NCBI RefSeq assembly: GCF_964340395.1
Contig: NC_135570.1
Location: 3,362,498-3,426,497 of the forward strand
Length of the DNA stretch: 64,000 nt
DNA from: Glandiceps talaboti
Taxonomy: Eukaryota > Hemichordata > Enteropneusta > Spengelidae
Direction of reading: 5' to 3'
A program made the translations under genes and the position numbers. Position 1 is the stretch's first letter; every line of letters begins with the position of its first letter. This document shows, piece after piece, positions 23,193 to 59,557 of the stretch. Under the pieces are notes generated by a model that saw nothing but the letters and a program-made list of their open reading frames with translations, did no database searches and was not told where the DNA came from.

Positions 23193-25017
23193 AGTATAGA
23201 GTTTATATTGATACATTTGTAGGAGCAGGAGTCCTGTGATATTTTCTTAAGAAAACAATCTAAGCAATAATACGTGTCCCTGTGGGCGAAATAGCTATAA
23301 GGGTAGAATATTATGATTCATAAACATATTTTGATTTCAAAATGTTGGGGCAAATAAAAACGATGAAGTTCAGAGCAGGTGATAGCGTCAGTGCGAATAT
23401 CAAATCATCTAGATCACTTGTAAACAGTTGAACTAAAAAAAGGAGCAGAAAACTGTAATTTATTAGTGATCATGGAATATGTTACGATACTTAGGAACTT
23501 CTAGAGATATGAATTGACGGAGAGAACATATCGGGTACATCGCGGTAAGTTAACGTTGATAATGATAAGATAAGAATTTTGCTTTCATCCGTTTTGCCCA
23601 AAATGCAATAGTAGGCCCTACAGTATAATTCCAACTCGATCGAAAAGCACAGTAAGTTTCCGGCCTATTTTTGGGTCGGAAAATATGTTACCATTATCGT
23701 AAGAGGCCCGGTGGCCAAGAAGTTTTACCGGACAATGTTGTCTTATAATTGCAAAAGTTTCAAGTTTGTTGATGAGGTTGATCAGCAGTTCATATATTTG
23801 CATCGTCAACCTAAAAACGACAACTCGAACACATTAGTTTTACATTTTAAACGTAAATTAATCGCAACATTGTTATTTTCCACGTTGTGAACAACTAACA
23901 GTTAATTCGGTAAATTTCACTGCTACATAATGTGGCGGGGTGTGGTAGCGTCAGCGGGTGGGATGTGGTAGCTGTAGGATTTGGAACTGGTGACAGCGGG
24001 TGGGATCATGCCAAAATTACAAAATAATGAAAACTTATATTTAAAAAAATGAGTCAAAGTAAAATGTGACCCTATTTTTTTCTTAAATAAAGCCCTCCCC
24101 AAGGACGGATTTGTGAACAGTGACCCCCCCCCCCTCATTCCCGCCCCTTATAACGACTACCATTACGTCCACCGTACGACACATACTACGGTTGATCTCC
24201 AGTATCATTGTCGTGTTTGCCATTTGCTCCTATTCTTCCATAGATGAGCTTGAGTGTCATTTTCTCTGATATGTATAGGCTTATAAATCAACTTAGTAAT
24301 ATATTTTGTGTGCTAACACCATATTGTCGCCGGCGGAATAATGACAACATATAACCACATAGCCCGACAGATGAAATGTGTCATTGATACATGTGTGAGA
24401 GACGTTTATGAAAATAAACTACTTGCATAAATATGTATTTCTTCAAATCATGGAAGTACCACCCACATACTTTTATTTCCAAATCTACTTGGAGTGTTCC
24501 ACCTATATAATTATGGTTATTTTTCCCCGAGCCCAGGAAGGCAAGAATTTATCCTGGCTGTAGTGCATAGCATCATGGAAGTATAATCGAAACTTGCAGG
24601 TAACCCTGTTTCACTTATAAGTCAAGATCCCGTGGTAAGACGCATTTATGAAATATGTGGCTGTTTGTCTTGATTTGCCCCTAGGCCACAACTTACTTGT
24701 ATCATGGATCTATCTCTGACAGTTTATAGATTCATACATATACTGTATCTGCTATAAATCTGTACATATGCATTCAACTATATGCTACCCTACTCGACGA
24801 ATGGATACTTTAGCCATTTTATAATCCCACGTGTCATCATTTCACGCAAACCTACCAATAAATTAAAACAAAAGAAAAGAGAAAGGCATATGAAAACGCC
24901 ACATGGCAGTTTAAATACATAGTAACGTTTGGCCACGTTATCACAGACGAAAAAGAGACTTAAAATGCTGTGCGCAAAACAAACTGCGCAGTCTATGACA
25001 TCCGGGCATTCATCAAC

Positions 25018-25080
25018 ATGGCGGGTGGACTGATAGGTATACGAAGTGGAAATATTGAACAGATACGAGCAAAATTATAG
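25018..25080 (+). other. Upstream reading frame with strong start context before ANKHD1
   Basis: CATCAACATGGCGGG has an excellent Kozak context and opens a 20-codon frame (MAGGLIGIRSGNIEQIRAKL) ending in TAG at 25078-25080. The frame carrying the ANKHD1 exon 1 is different and is open from 25037. Either this is an upstream ORF, or a one-base indel in the sequence separates the true start from the rest of the exon. Confidence 0.45.
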
Positions 25081-25132
25081 TTTTCCTGGCCCCGAAGAAC
25101 ACTATATTACATGGGAGAAAGACATTGAGAAA

Positions 25133-50538
<25,406 letters not shown>

Positions 50539-51666
50539 TTGGGACTGTACATTACAGATGGTGTTGTAGGGCTGTTGCTATAGGATTGACCAGTAGAATG
50601 GTATGGAGTAGATATGATGAACTGATAGATGGTACAGACGGTGACTTGACAGTTGACTTTGGGATGTGGTTACAAGTACAGCTGGATTACAACTTCTGAA
50701 ATGTAGATGTTAGAACTTTTGTCTGCCTAGAAACAAAATTATTGAGTTTGGTTTGAAATCAAAAACTATTCTGATTATGTTTTACCTCTGGCTTGTAAGT
50801 TGTGTTCTCTAGGTCAGAAAACACACAAGTTATTAAAGGTGTTAGTTGAAAGAGACTCTGTTCTTGGTGTTTATATTGCTTGTATGGAAGTAAGGGAGTG
50901 AGTTGAAAGTGTGAGCTGTTCATTGTACATAGTCAAAATGCATGTATTTAGCATGATTGTGATGGTCAGTGGTAGGTGTACCCAGTAGTGAATTTAATGA
51001 AAATGAAAGCTAACCCTAACCTAATAGATCACTAGCCATTTGTAATTACTATATACCTCAATACTAAATGTTTGAATTTAGTATTTGAGAAATAGTGCAC
51101 ATAGTACATGCACGCCATACCCAGTATGTAGAAACCACGGATGGGGGAGGGTACATAGATATTTTGACAAATTAGTTGTTCAGGAGCCAAAATGACACTT
51201 ATTTTGTCATTTTCCAATGTGCCCCCCTCCCCACTTCAAGTGGTGTTTTCCAAAAACACCAACCCATCACTCCACCCCCCCCCCCCCCCCCCCATCAGTT
51301 AAAAATGCCTGGACCCTAATTGGCATTTAATAAGAGAAAAGTGAGAAGCATCCATTGTTGTACCAATCCTCTTGTGGACATTTTTTCAGGGAAAACACTG
51401 CTATATACTTTGGTAGAAAAAATCCTGGCTGTCAGGATGAAATAGGGTGTATTAAGACAACACAATTGACATCAAAATATTGAGATTAGGAATTAATTTA
51501 TTCATCACAATTAACACCTGAAACAGGCTAGTCTGTCCATGTCACTGTAATGATCGATGATTGAAGCATTGATTTGTGAAAATGACAGGCTAAAAAACAT
51601 GTTTACATTTCAAAATAAACCCTAGGATGTACTATTGTAATGTGCTGGCTTTCGTAAACTGGGTAC

Positions 51667-51695
51667 ATAACCATAACCCTAACCCTAACCCTAAC
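51667..51695. repeat. Short interstitial telomere-like run (TAACCC)n
   Basis: About three and a half TAACCC units. TTAGGG is the usual animal telomere repeat outside arthropods and nematodes. Too short to imply a chromosome end or fusion. Confidence 0.8.
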
Positions 51696-52202
51696 ATACA
51701 TTCATGATTGTACAAGTTATTTTTGTATTGATGGGCAACTATCGCACATTTCTAAAAAAAAAAAAATGAGATCGAGAACAAAAAGCTGATATTACAGTAG
51801 TAGTAATTCTTTTACATGCATCTATGCTGTTGCAAATAGGAATAATGCAATAAATGCAACACACAGCACTCGGATATACTGTAATACCATTCTAGAATAC
51901 AAAAAATAAAGTCATGACTGAAAGATGAACAAATCACAAACTCATAATCATGAACCCCAATGAATAGTACAAAGTGTGTTGATTACTTGTAGCTGACACA
52001 AATACTAGTAGTTGCTGTGTTGACAGTGTTAGCTATATATCTACATGTCAACCATCTTGAATAATCAAGGGACTTAGATTACAATAATGTTCATCTTGCC
52101 CCTTGAAGTCTAAGCATTCATACTGTATATGTTAGCATGCCCCCAAACAGTCACAAACTGCCAATCATAGAATTCCCTTTATATTATATTATTGTGGAAT
52201 CA

Positions 52203-52470
52203 TGATGGCCGATTGATTAGCATGGCTGGCTTGGAATCTACAGGTTGCCTTAAGTCAACCCAGCTGTATAATTGGGGACCTGGTAGGATACAGGTTGCAA
52301 TGTGAATGCTTTAATCCTATGCATTTATAAAGGCTGCAATGGATTGTATGCTCCCAGGGAGTTGACGTTAAGGGCTGTTGTGCTGCCATTGATCTGTGCC
52401 GGGGGTAATAATTGTGAACACCCTGAGCTCTCGGGAGAAAAGGCACATTATAAATCCACAATAAAAACTA
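52203..52470 (+). repeat. SINE-like element, tRNA-related head (copy B, near full length)
   Basis: The 5' part GATGGCCGATTGATTAGCAT resembles an RNA polymerase III A box, with a diverged GGTTGCC...CAACCC B-box-like region about 40 bp later. The body GGTTGCAATGTGAATGCTTT, then AGGCTGCAATGGATTG, runs to a tail ACATTATAAAT followed by A-rich sequence. The 3' 130 bp align with 3117-3247. Confidence 0.7.
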
Positions 52471-53103
52471 TTCTAGGTGGGAAGGAAGTGTTTGTGATAA
52501 GACACATGGGTTGAGGAAAGTCAATATGATACCTTTCATTTCAGTCTTTTGTTTGCAAATACATGGAGGCATCCCATTGGGCATCAAGTCAGTGATGACA
52601 CCCAATCAGGTATAGCCATTTGGGATATAAACACTATTAATGGGTTGAGATGAATGAATACATGAAATCCCTTGATTATTCATGATGCATGTCAACTACT
52701 TTACTTCATTCTGAGTACAATATACCATACTGTTTTTGCCATCTACCACTACATCTTGGCCATCATATATCTATATTTAGGTTTCCTATGATTTATATTT
52801 CATTTATGATACTTTTTTCTTAACAAAACACAACTCAATAAAGTAATGTTTTATGATTTTAATGGTAAACAGTAAAGCATTGTTGATTATCAAACCAAAG
52901 TGTTCAATTGAGGCTAGTTACTGTAAATACAAGACTCAATTTCCACACAAATTTTTGATATATACTATCAAGTTCATATTCTGTGATCTATACACAAAAA
53001 AATGTATACTATTATACTGAAGTCCAAGTTGCTGTGAAGATTATAATATGTTGCCTTTAATAGGTTAATGCATTTACACCTCATAAGAAAATATGTTTTT
53101 GTT

Positions 53104-53273
53104 GTTACAATATTAGTCTAGCTGCTAGACCTCTGGCTTTCTTCTCAACACACTGATTCTGAAAGGTGGAATACCAATCGATGGTGAACAGGCTATTGCC
53201 CTTACTAGCAACCTTTGGTCACCTTCACAGTAAGCAGAATAGCCTGAGGGGTTCTAGCAGCAAGACTATTACA
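53104..53273. mobile_element. Foldback element with about 35-bp terminal arms
   Basis: The left end TTACAATATTAGTCTAGCTG and right end CAGCAAGACTATTACAATAT are imperfect reverse complements; CTGCTAGA and TCTAGCAG also pair. It is followed by tandem ATATCTA units. There is no coding content. Confidence 0.65.
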
Positions 53274-53504
53274 ATATCTAATATCTAATATCTACTTTGG
53301 ACTTTGGACTATACTATGACTCGCATTCAAGATTAATGTGTTTCTCTATTATATGAATGAAAGTAATTATTGTCATATAAAGCTGTCACATTTCATAGAT
53401 GTAGTAATACTTCATAAACTGAAAACTTTAAATCCCACACTGTTGCTTTAGTACTACCTTATATCAGTGGAACTTTACAGTTAATATTCTTTAGTTCACA
53501 ACTA

Positions 53505-53850
53505 CATGAAGTACTTATATCTGTAGCTCTGCCACAGAACTGTTTTTCACACCAAATTTTGAATCATGGGCCTCTCGGAACAAAAACAAATTTCAGTGAT
53601 TTTGTAATGCTTATATGTAGATATCAATCTACAGCTTTACTGTGAAGGTCTGTTTAAAGGCCTGTGATTCAATCCATGGTTTTTGTGTTAAGTGTTATCG
53701 TATCAGTGAAGCCATCATGATGAAATAGAATTATTCATTCAGCTCAGAACCAACTTTTTGTATAACTCTGCCATACAACTGTTTTTTGCAAATAAATTTG
53801 AATCCCTAGTCTGACTTAATATTGGGTCGTAAGGTGTTGAAACTGCATGG
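53505..53850 (+). repeat. Dispersed repeat family 4, two adjacent partial copies
   Basis: GTAGCTCTGCCACAGAACTG followed by TTTTTCACACCAAATTTTGAA recurs about 230 bp later as ATAACTCTGCCATACAACTG and TTTTTTGCAAATAAATTTGAA. A third copy lies at 60095-60300 in SIRT1 intron 3. Confidence 0.55.
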
Positions 53851-55276
53851 AAATTAAAACACTTTTGTAGTTAGTTACTAGAAATAAATCAACATATTTT
53901 ATAGCGATAAAAGAGCTAAATTCAAAGTCAAAACTGCAACCACCTCCTTGAATAAAATCAAATGACTGTCTGTGAGAACATATACTTGAAATTTCTCTAA
54001 TTCATCTTGAATTGGAGACTCAAAGATTTGTTATTGTTTATGCTCTACATTGTTGTTGTTTACATTACCGGCAATGTAGGGCAAGAACAATGACAAATAG
54101 TTCATTCTATTTAATTTGTTACAAATTAGATGAAGAATGAACATTGTGACAATGATTATTGGAAATGTGTATCAGAATAATACTTTTTTTATATTACGTT
54201 TTCATTGAAAAAAATAGGACAATAGTTATGTTGACCAAAAGTCAACTAGAATTTGATATGCAGTTCATGAGAAAGAAAATAAAAAGGTGAATAATGTACT
54301 TTTTTTTTTGTAAATTCAGCTGTTTCAATTTTACACTCAATGATCACAGATTATGAATCACCCTAAGACTAAATGGTACACCAATTTTTTTTTATGAAAT
54401 GAGTTTGTTTATTTTTCAAGCTCATAATCAGTTGCCATAATTAGAAAACAAGTAAAGGAAATACGAGGTGTGTGTTTGCACCAAGTTGTATTTCTAACTA
54501 ATACCATGCCTTTCTTTGTGATAACTTGATCACTTTCATTATACTACTGTTTACAAGTGCATCCTGTCTCTTCTTATTTTCACATTAAAACTCGGTCAGA
54601 GTGATTGCATTGTGGTATTCAAACCAATATAGTGTAGCTGGCATTATAGTTCAACTGACTGCACTAAAAGAACCAAGTTACATGTATTTCACTTGGAGAC
54701 CCAATTACTGAGAAGCTTACAGCTACATTTGTACTGCAGCCATTATCAGATTTGCGTTTAAGGATTTCAGATATGATGATGGAATTGTTTGCTATGATAC
54801 ATTATTTCACATGTATTATTGCAAAATCAGCGTCATTTAAGTCTTGCCATTGACCATCCCATTGTCAAACAGTTTAGTTGAAGAAGGCTGAGTGATTTAA
54901 CCAAAATATACTTACAACTTAGATGTACAATCTGAGTTTGAAACTAATACAAAATATTGTCAATCATTTTGCTTTGAAGAAATTTCCAACTTGACTCTAA
55001 GAGTACAATCAGTATAGATATTATCTGACAAACACGTCTGTCTGGACAAAAACTTTCCATGAATAACGTTCGGTTAATAATTTCTCATTTAGCCAGATAG
55101 GGTTAGAGCTGATTGGATACCGCGATGGCATCCAGACTACCCACAGACAGACATTAAAACATTTTTATCATACCACTGAACCTCAGCTTAGCTGTGCTAA
55201 ATATCAAATTTGAAGCCAAATTTCACTTAGCTGTCACTGAAACAAAATGTTGTACTTGATAAACAAATATTTCTAA

Positions 55277-57131
55277 TTATGATGATTCTAATCCGTGGGG
55301 CGCCATCTCTTCAAGCTGATCTGCCAAAAAGTTCAAATTACATTTTCTTAATGTTGCTACCAGCATCTGCTTATTAGCTGCACTTCCCTGGTATTGCTTC
55401 CAAAGAAGTAATGCTTGCATCGACTGTTCTTTCAAATCTCTGACATAGTCATGAGAAATGGAATCAATATCTGTTTCACTTAAACGAAATCTTCTTGCTA
55501 ATGACCTCCAATCCCGTCCAAGGTGGTTACGAAGAAATTCAAACTCATCCGTCAAATCTATAAAAGAAAATTGACATACAACTGCTGACATCAGACCATG
55601 GACATATGAAACCTGTTACAAACAGGGGAAATAAACAGATGATTTGGATAAATAACACTTGGCTCATTTGCATATCATTTGCATGCAGGTATGCCATAAT
55701 ATTTTCGGTATTACACTACAGTGCAAATTACCACTAATATGCATACACCAGTCCAGGTAATCACTGGTACATAAACTGTATGTAATAATGGTACATGTAT
55801 AGTTCACACAAAAAATTAGCAATGTTGATAAGATTATTTTGTTACACCAGTTGATGAAAAGAAGCAGTTAGACTTCGTACATTTGTTTCTACTCAGCTGA
55901 TTTTGTTTGTAAACTTACCGGGTCCTTGCTCTTGTGCTATTACACCTGGTGAAGACAAAAATAGAACAAAAAAAAATCCCAGATTATTGAAACATCTTAT
56001 TTGAGTAAAGGCAAAAATAAAAGCATTGTATTACATTTCTATAGTTAATGACATAAAATATCAATATGAATTTGATACTGATAATGAGATAATATTATTG
56101 TAATCTATACATGTAACACTTAATAAATACAGATAAAGTACAAATACATAGTGTCATGACAAAGAAATATCATGTCATCATCACCAAAGGTTTTCCCATA
56201 AATCTTTGCTGTAAATGGCTGAACACATGTCAAGTACAGTAGAGCTTCTGTACAAAGATTTCAAAATTGTGTAAATTACAAGGTGTCATTTAACCAATTT
56301 ATATGTAACTTGATATTACATTGGAAGCAGTAATCAATACAAGTTGTACTAAAGGCAGAATAACACCAAATACATGCAAGTCAGACTGAACTTTTCCTTT
56401 AATTTAATCAATTTATAATATGCTTATACATGTTGTCCATTGTTTATATTCATTTGATCCAACCTAACAGCTGTAACCTACATTGTATTTCATCTTTATG
56501 TATGTATGTATGTATGTATGTATGTATGTATGTATGTATGTATGTATGTATGTATGTATGTATGTATGTATGTATGTATGTATGTATGTATGTATGTATG
56601 TATGTATGTATGTATGTATGTATGTGTGTGATTGAGAGTTGGTGTGGGCTTGGGTTCAAATATCACATACATCCTTCTGTATCACACCATCAAATGAAGC
56701 TAAGTTACATGTAGCGTAAGTGTAATGAATGCTTTGATACCTCTGTTCGGTCTTGACTGACTAACTCTGGTCATATTCACTGGTGCACTGCCTTGAACAT
56801 TAGTGTTCGGCCTAAGCCAAAGCTGTTCGTATTCTTCTATTATTCGTACAAGATCTTTTCTATTAATTTCACCAACACATTCCTTCAAAAATTCAGTATC
56901 GTCCACACTCAGTTTGTCAGCATACTCGATTTCCTCCAGTAGTTGTACGGTTGATGTAATTTTCTCTTTCCGGGCGCGAGAGATAAAATAACACATAAAC
57001 TTGATTTGCTCGACTTCGTCATTATTCTTCAGTTTCTGTACGATCTTCATGAGCATTTTTCGAAAGGAGGGTTCCCGAACTTCCGACGATTCAACGACCT
57101 CGGCGTCGCGGCTGACGCTATCACCACTCAT
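55277..57131 (-). CDS. FADD: FAS-associated death domain protein (FADD), 3 coding exons
   Basis: Minus-strand exons 57131-56741, 55945-55919 and 55557-55277 join in phase 1 at both junctions, giving 232 aa (human FADD: 208). FADD is the cytoplasmic adaptor that links death receptors, through its death domain, to caspase-8-type initiators through its death-effector domain. The N-terminal DED spans about residues 23-103 (FRKMLMKIVQKL... LLEEIEYADKL...) and has the charge-triad RxDL motif as RKDL at 91-94. The C-terminal death domain spans about 141-222: EFEFLRNHLGRDWRSLARRF, SETDIDSI, ALLLWKQYQG, LVATLRKCNLNFLADQL. No other common family has this DED-DD order and size. The ATG at 57131 is the first in the open frame and precedes a plausible disordered leader. 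The gene is head-to-head with SIRT1. The second exon, only 27 nt, encodes the domain linker. Confidence 0.92.
56497..56624. repeat. (ATGT)n microsatellite in FADD intron 1
   Basis: About 32 TATG tetramers. Frames across it would give MYVC or IHTY repeats and are not genes. Confidence 0.97.
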
Positions 57132-57836
57132 GTCGACAAACCTCGAGTCGAAACCGTGTTAGAATCAATACTTTGCTGTAACAATCTCAAGCGCAAGTCC
57201 TAAGCCCATATACAGTCCTTATCATATCTGGCACTACGGACAACGAAAATGCATTCGTGACGATCGGTAATTTCCCTGTTGGGTTTTTCAGTAAGTTTAC
57301 GAAGTAATCTCATGAACATGCAGGGAATTCCCTGAAATGGCCTCGTTCGTGTTCATGCTTATATGAACTTGTATTTCTATATGGAGTTTAAACAGACTCA
57401 ATGGAAATCGCTGAGAACGAGGGTGTATACTAGTTTTCATAGTCGTTTATAAAATCGCCAGTAATTTCACTATTATCGATTACTTATTGACTGGAAGTAC
57501 ACTCTTATTTCTGAAGCACATGAAGGCATATTTTTTACCCGGGATAGTTGTGAGATCAACCGACGCTGAATATGAACGAATGCACAGATCAAGAATGTCG
57601 CTGGGAGATAGAGTTGAAGTTTTTATTTGTAGTACCATTTTTCAAAAAGTATTTGCGAAAAATTTGACAACTTTTACAGGTTTTAATCGAAATTTTAAAA
57701 TGTAGCAATTGCTTAACAAAAATCATAGTTAAAACTATAATTTGAGTCTACATTTAGTTCTTTTATTTGATACTAATGAACGAATTTTATTGTATCGAAT
57801 GACTTTGATTAATCATCAACGAGCAGGAAGTTGAAC
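57132..57836. promoter_or_regulatory. Shared divergent promoter region of FADD and SIRT1
   Basis: 705 bp separate the two start codons. The FADD-proximal part (57060-57200) and the first 100 bp of SIRT1 are CpG-bearing compared with the flanks, while the middle is AT-rich. No clear TATA box was assigned. One or two separate promoters could fit in this space. Confidence 0.55.
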
Positions 57837-59485
57837 ATGGCGGACGACGTAGGTCGGTTGTTTCCCATCTCTCCGCCAAAACGTCCAAAATTTGACGACG
57901 ACGTAAATAACCTCAAGGAAGACACCCTGAAATATGGAGAGTGTACAAATGAACAATCGTTTCAAGAAGATACAGGTCATTTTAGGGCTATTGGACTAAT
58001 ATCCGCCGAGAATCATGCCATTGTCAACGACGGACAGCAAGGCGAAAAACAAACGGCCACACATGAGAAAATGAGCGAAAGCGGTAAGTGATATTTACAA
58101 ATGTATAAGTATGTCACATTACGATCTCCCTCGTGAGAAATAAGATAATTTGCTTCATTCACACATGGTATTATATACTATGTGAATATGAACCAAAGTC
58201 TAACTAAAGATGTCCCTGGACCCTAGTAATATTACATGTAGTAATTTATGCCTCTTCGGATCTTACCGGACTATATTATGCGCGCGCACTGTGATGCCGG
58301 AAAGGAATGGTCATGTAGGCAATGGGTTGACTCTGACAGTTTTCCGAAGTTGAGTTGAATAATTGTTGTTTAGTACGAGACGTACAGCAATAGTGAACAC
58401 TTCGTAAACTCTATACGTTGTAAAACCGTACTTCTGTGTTGTCAGTGTTGTACATGTAGCAATATTATTATGAATGGAATTAATTTAATTTTTAAATTAA
58501 AAGCAACTTACAGCAGGCATCGCCTAAGTACATTTGTAATTTAGTCCATGGATCTCGAGACTGACTTGAGTACAGAGTCAAATATATTTTGTTAGTATGA
58601 CGCCGTTCTAAATCAGAGATTGAAGTGCTTTCAAAGTTGTGCTCAAACAGTGATGCCGACACTCTTGAAGTCGGCACCGATTTTCTCTCAGTAAAATATG
58701 TAAAGTTGTCAAGAAATAATCTTACATCTCTCCCTACATTCAAAGGCAACTTAATATTAAGGGGTCCAGTAACGTATGTATCAGTTTCTGTTTGAGAGTG
58801 ATTGATTGGTTAATGCTGGGTACTTTTTTTTTCCATATAGATTTGTTACCTGTATCATCAGATCATAGCACACATGATATGATACCATGTGAACCCAGTT
58901 GTAGTCAATACACCAAAGACACTCCAAGCACAGCAAGATGTGGCAGTGATAGTGGTAGTACTAGTAGTGATAGTGACGATTCCCTAGACTTTCACCTTGG
59001 ATTCTTGGATCCTGAACTCAAAGGAGGTATGTCACAACTCTGTATGTAAACAGCATTATACCACACACAAGCCAAGTTATTGTCTTTGAACAGAAAATAT
59101 GGTTTGCATACCATATATTTGTTCTACTTAGCAACAACCTGTCTTTGATTACATGTATGTGATGCTCGAAATCATGGAGTCAAATGTTCCAAGGGCATTA
59201 ATTTTCCTGGATGAAGAAAAACCTTGGGGACTAATATCTAATAGTGTTATCACTGTTTAGGAATATCAATATCATAGCAAAGATGTTTATTTTTATTCTG
59301 TTTATTGTTTACACTACATTTGCTAAATTTTGACTTACAGCAGCTCCTATTGTTCATGAATCAAATTGAAGCAAAAATGAATCTTGGATGGTATGCATTG
59401 GTATCAACAAAAACTCGACTCAAAATATTTCAAAACATATTTTTTTGCACTAAGAAATGAAGTCTTGGTCTGAATAGGAATTGTC

Positions 59486-59557
<72 letters not shown>

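Larger units (their letters stand above)
13765..25017. other. 11-kb stretch between 4E-BP and ANKHD1 without recognisable coding exons
   Basis: Only short chance frames are present on both strands. The proximal part is likely 4E-BP 3' UTR: AATAAA occurs at 16343-16348 and near 18050, and vertebrate EIF4EBP2 also has a multi-kilobase 3' UTR. Contents noted: (AC)n at 15518-15564, a 28-bp tandem repeat at 15868-15951, a poly-G run near 16862, and two GC-rich palindromic MITEs at 17892 and 23089. No RNA gene was recognised. Confidence 0.5.
50539..55276. other. Stretch between ANKHD1 and FADD without a recognised gene
   Basis: The two genes converge here, so both 3' UTRs are expected. An AATAAA at 51614-51619 is one candidate for ANKHD1. 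The stretch also holds a C homopolymer near 51275, a (TAACCC)3-type run at 51667-51695, a SINE at 52203-52470, a foldback at 53104-53273 and repeats at 53505-53850. No exon was supported. Confidence 0.5.

Noticed and set aside
51667-51695. Telomere or chromosome-fusion scar
   Set aside because: Only about three TAACCC units; such short runs occur by chance or slippage.
56430-56714. MYVC- and IHTY-repeat frames
   Set aside because: Translations of the (ATGT)n microsatellite in FADD intron 1.
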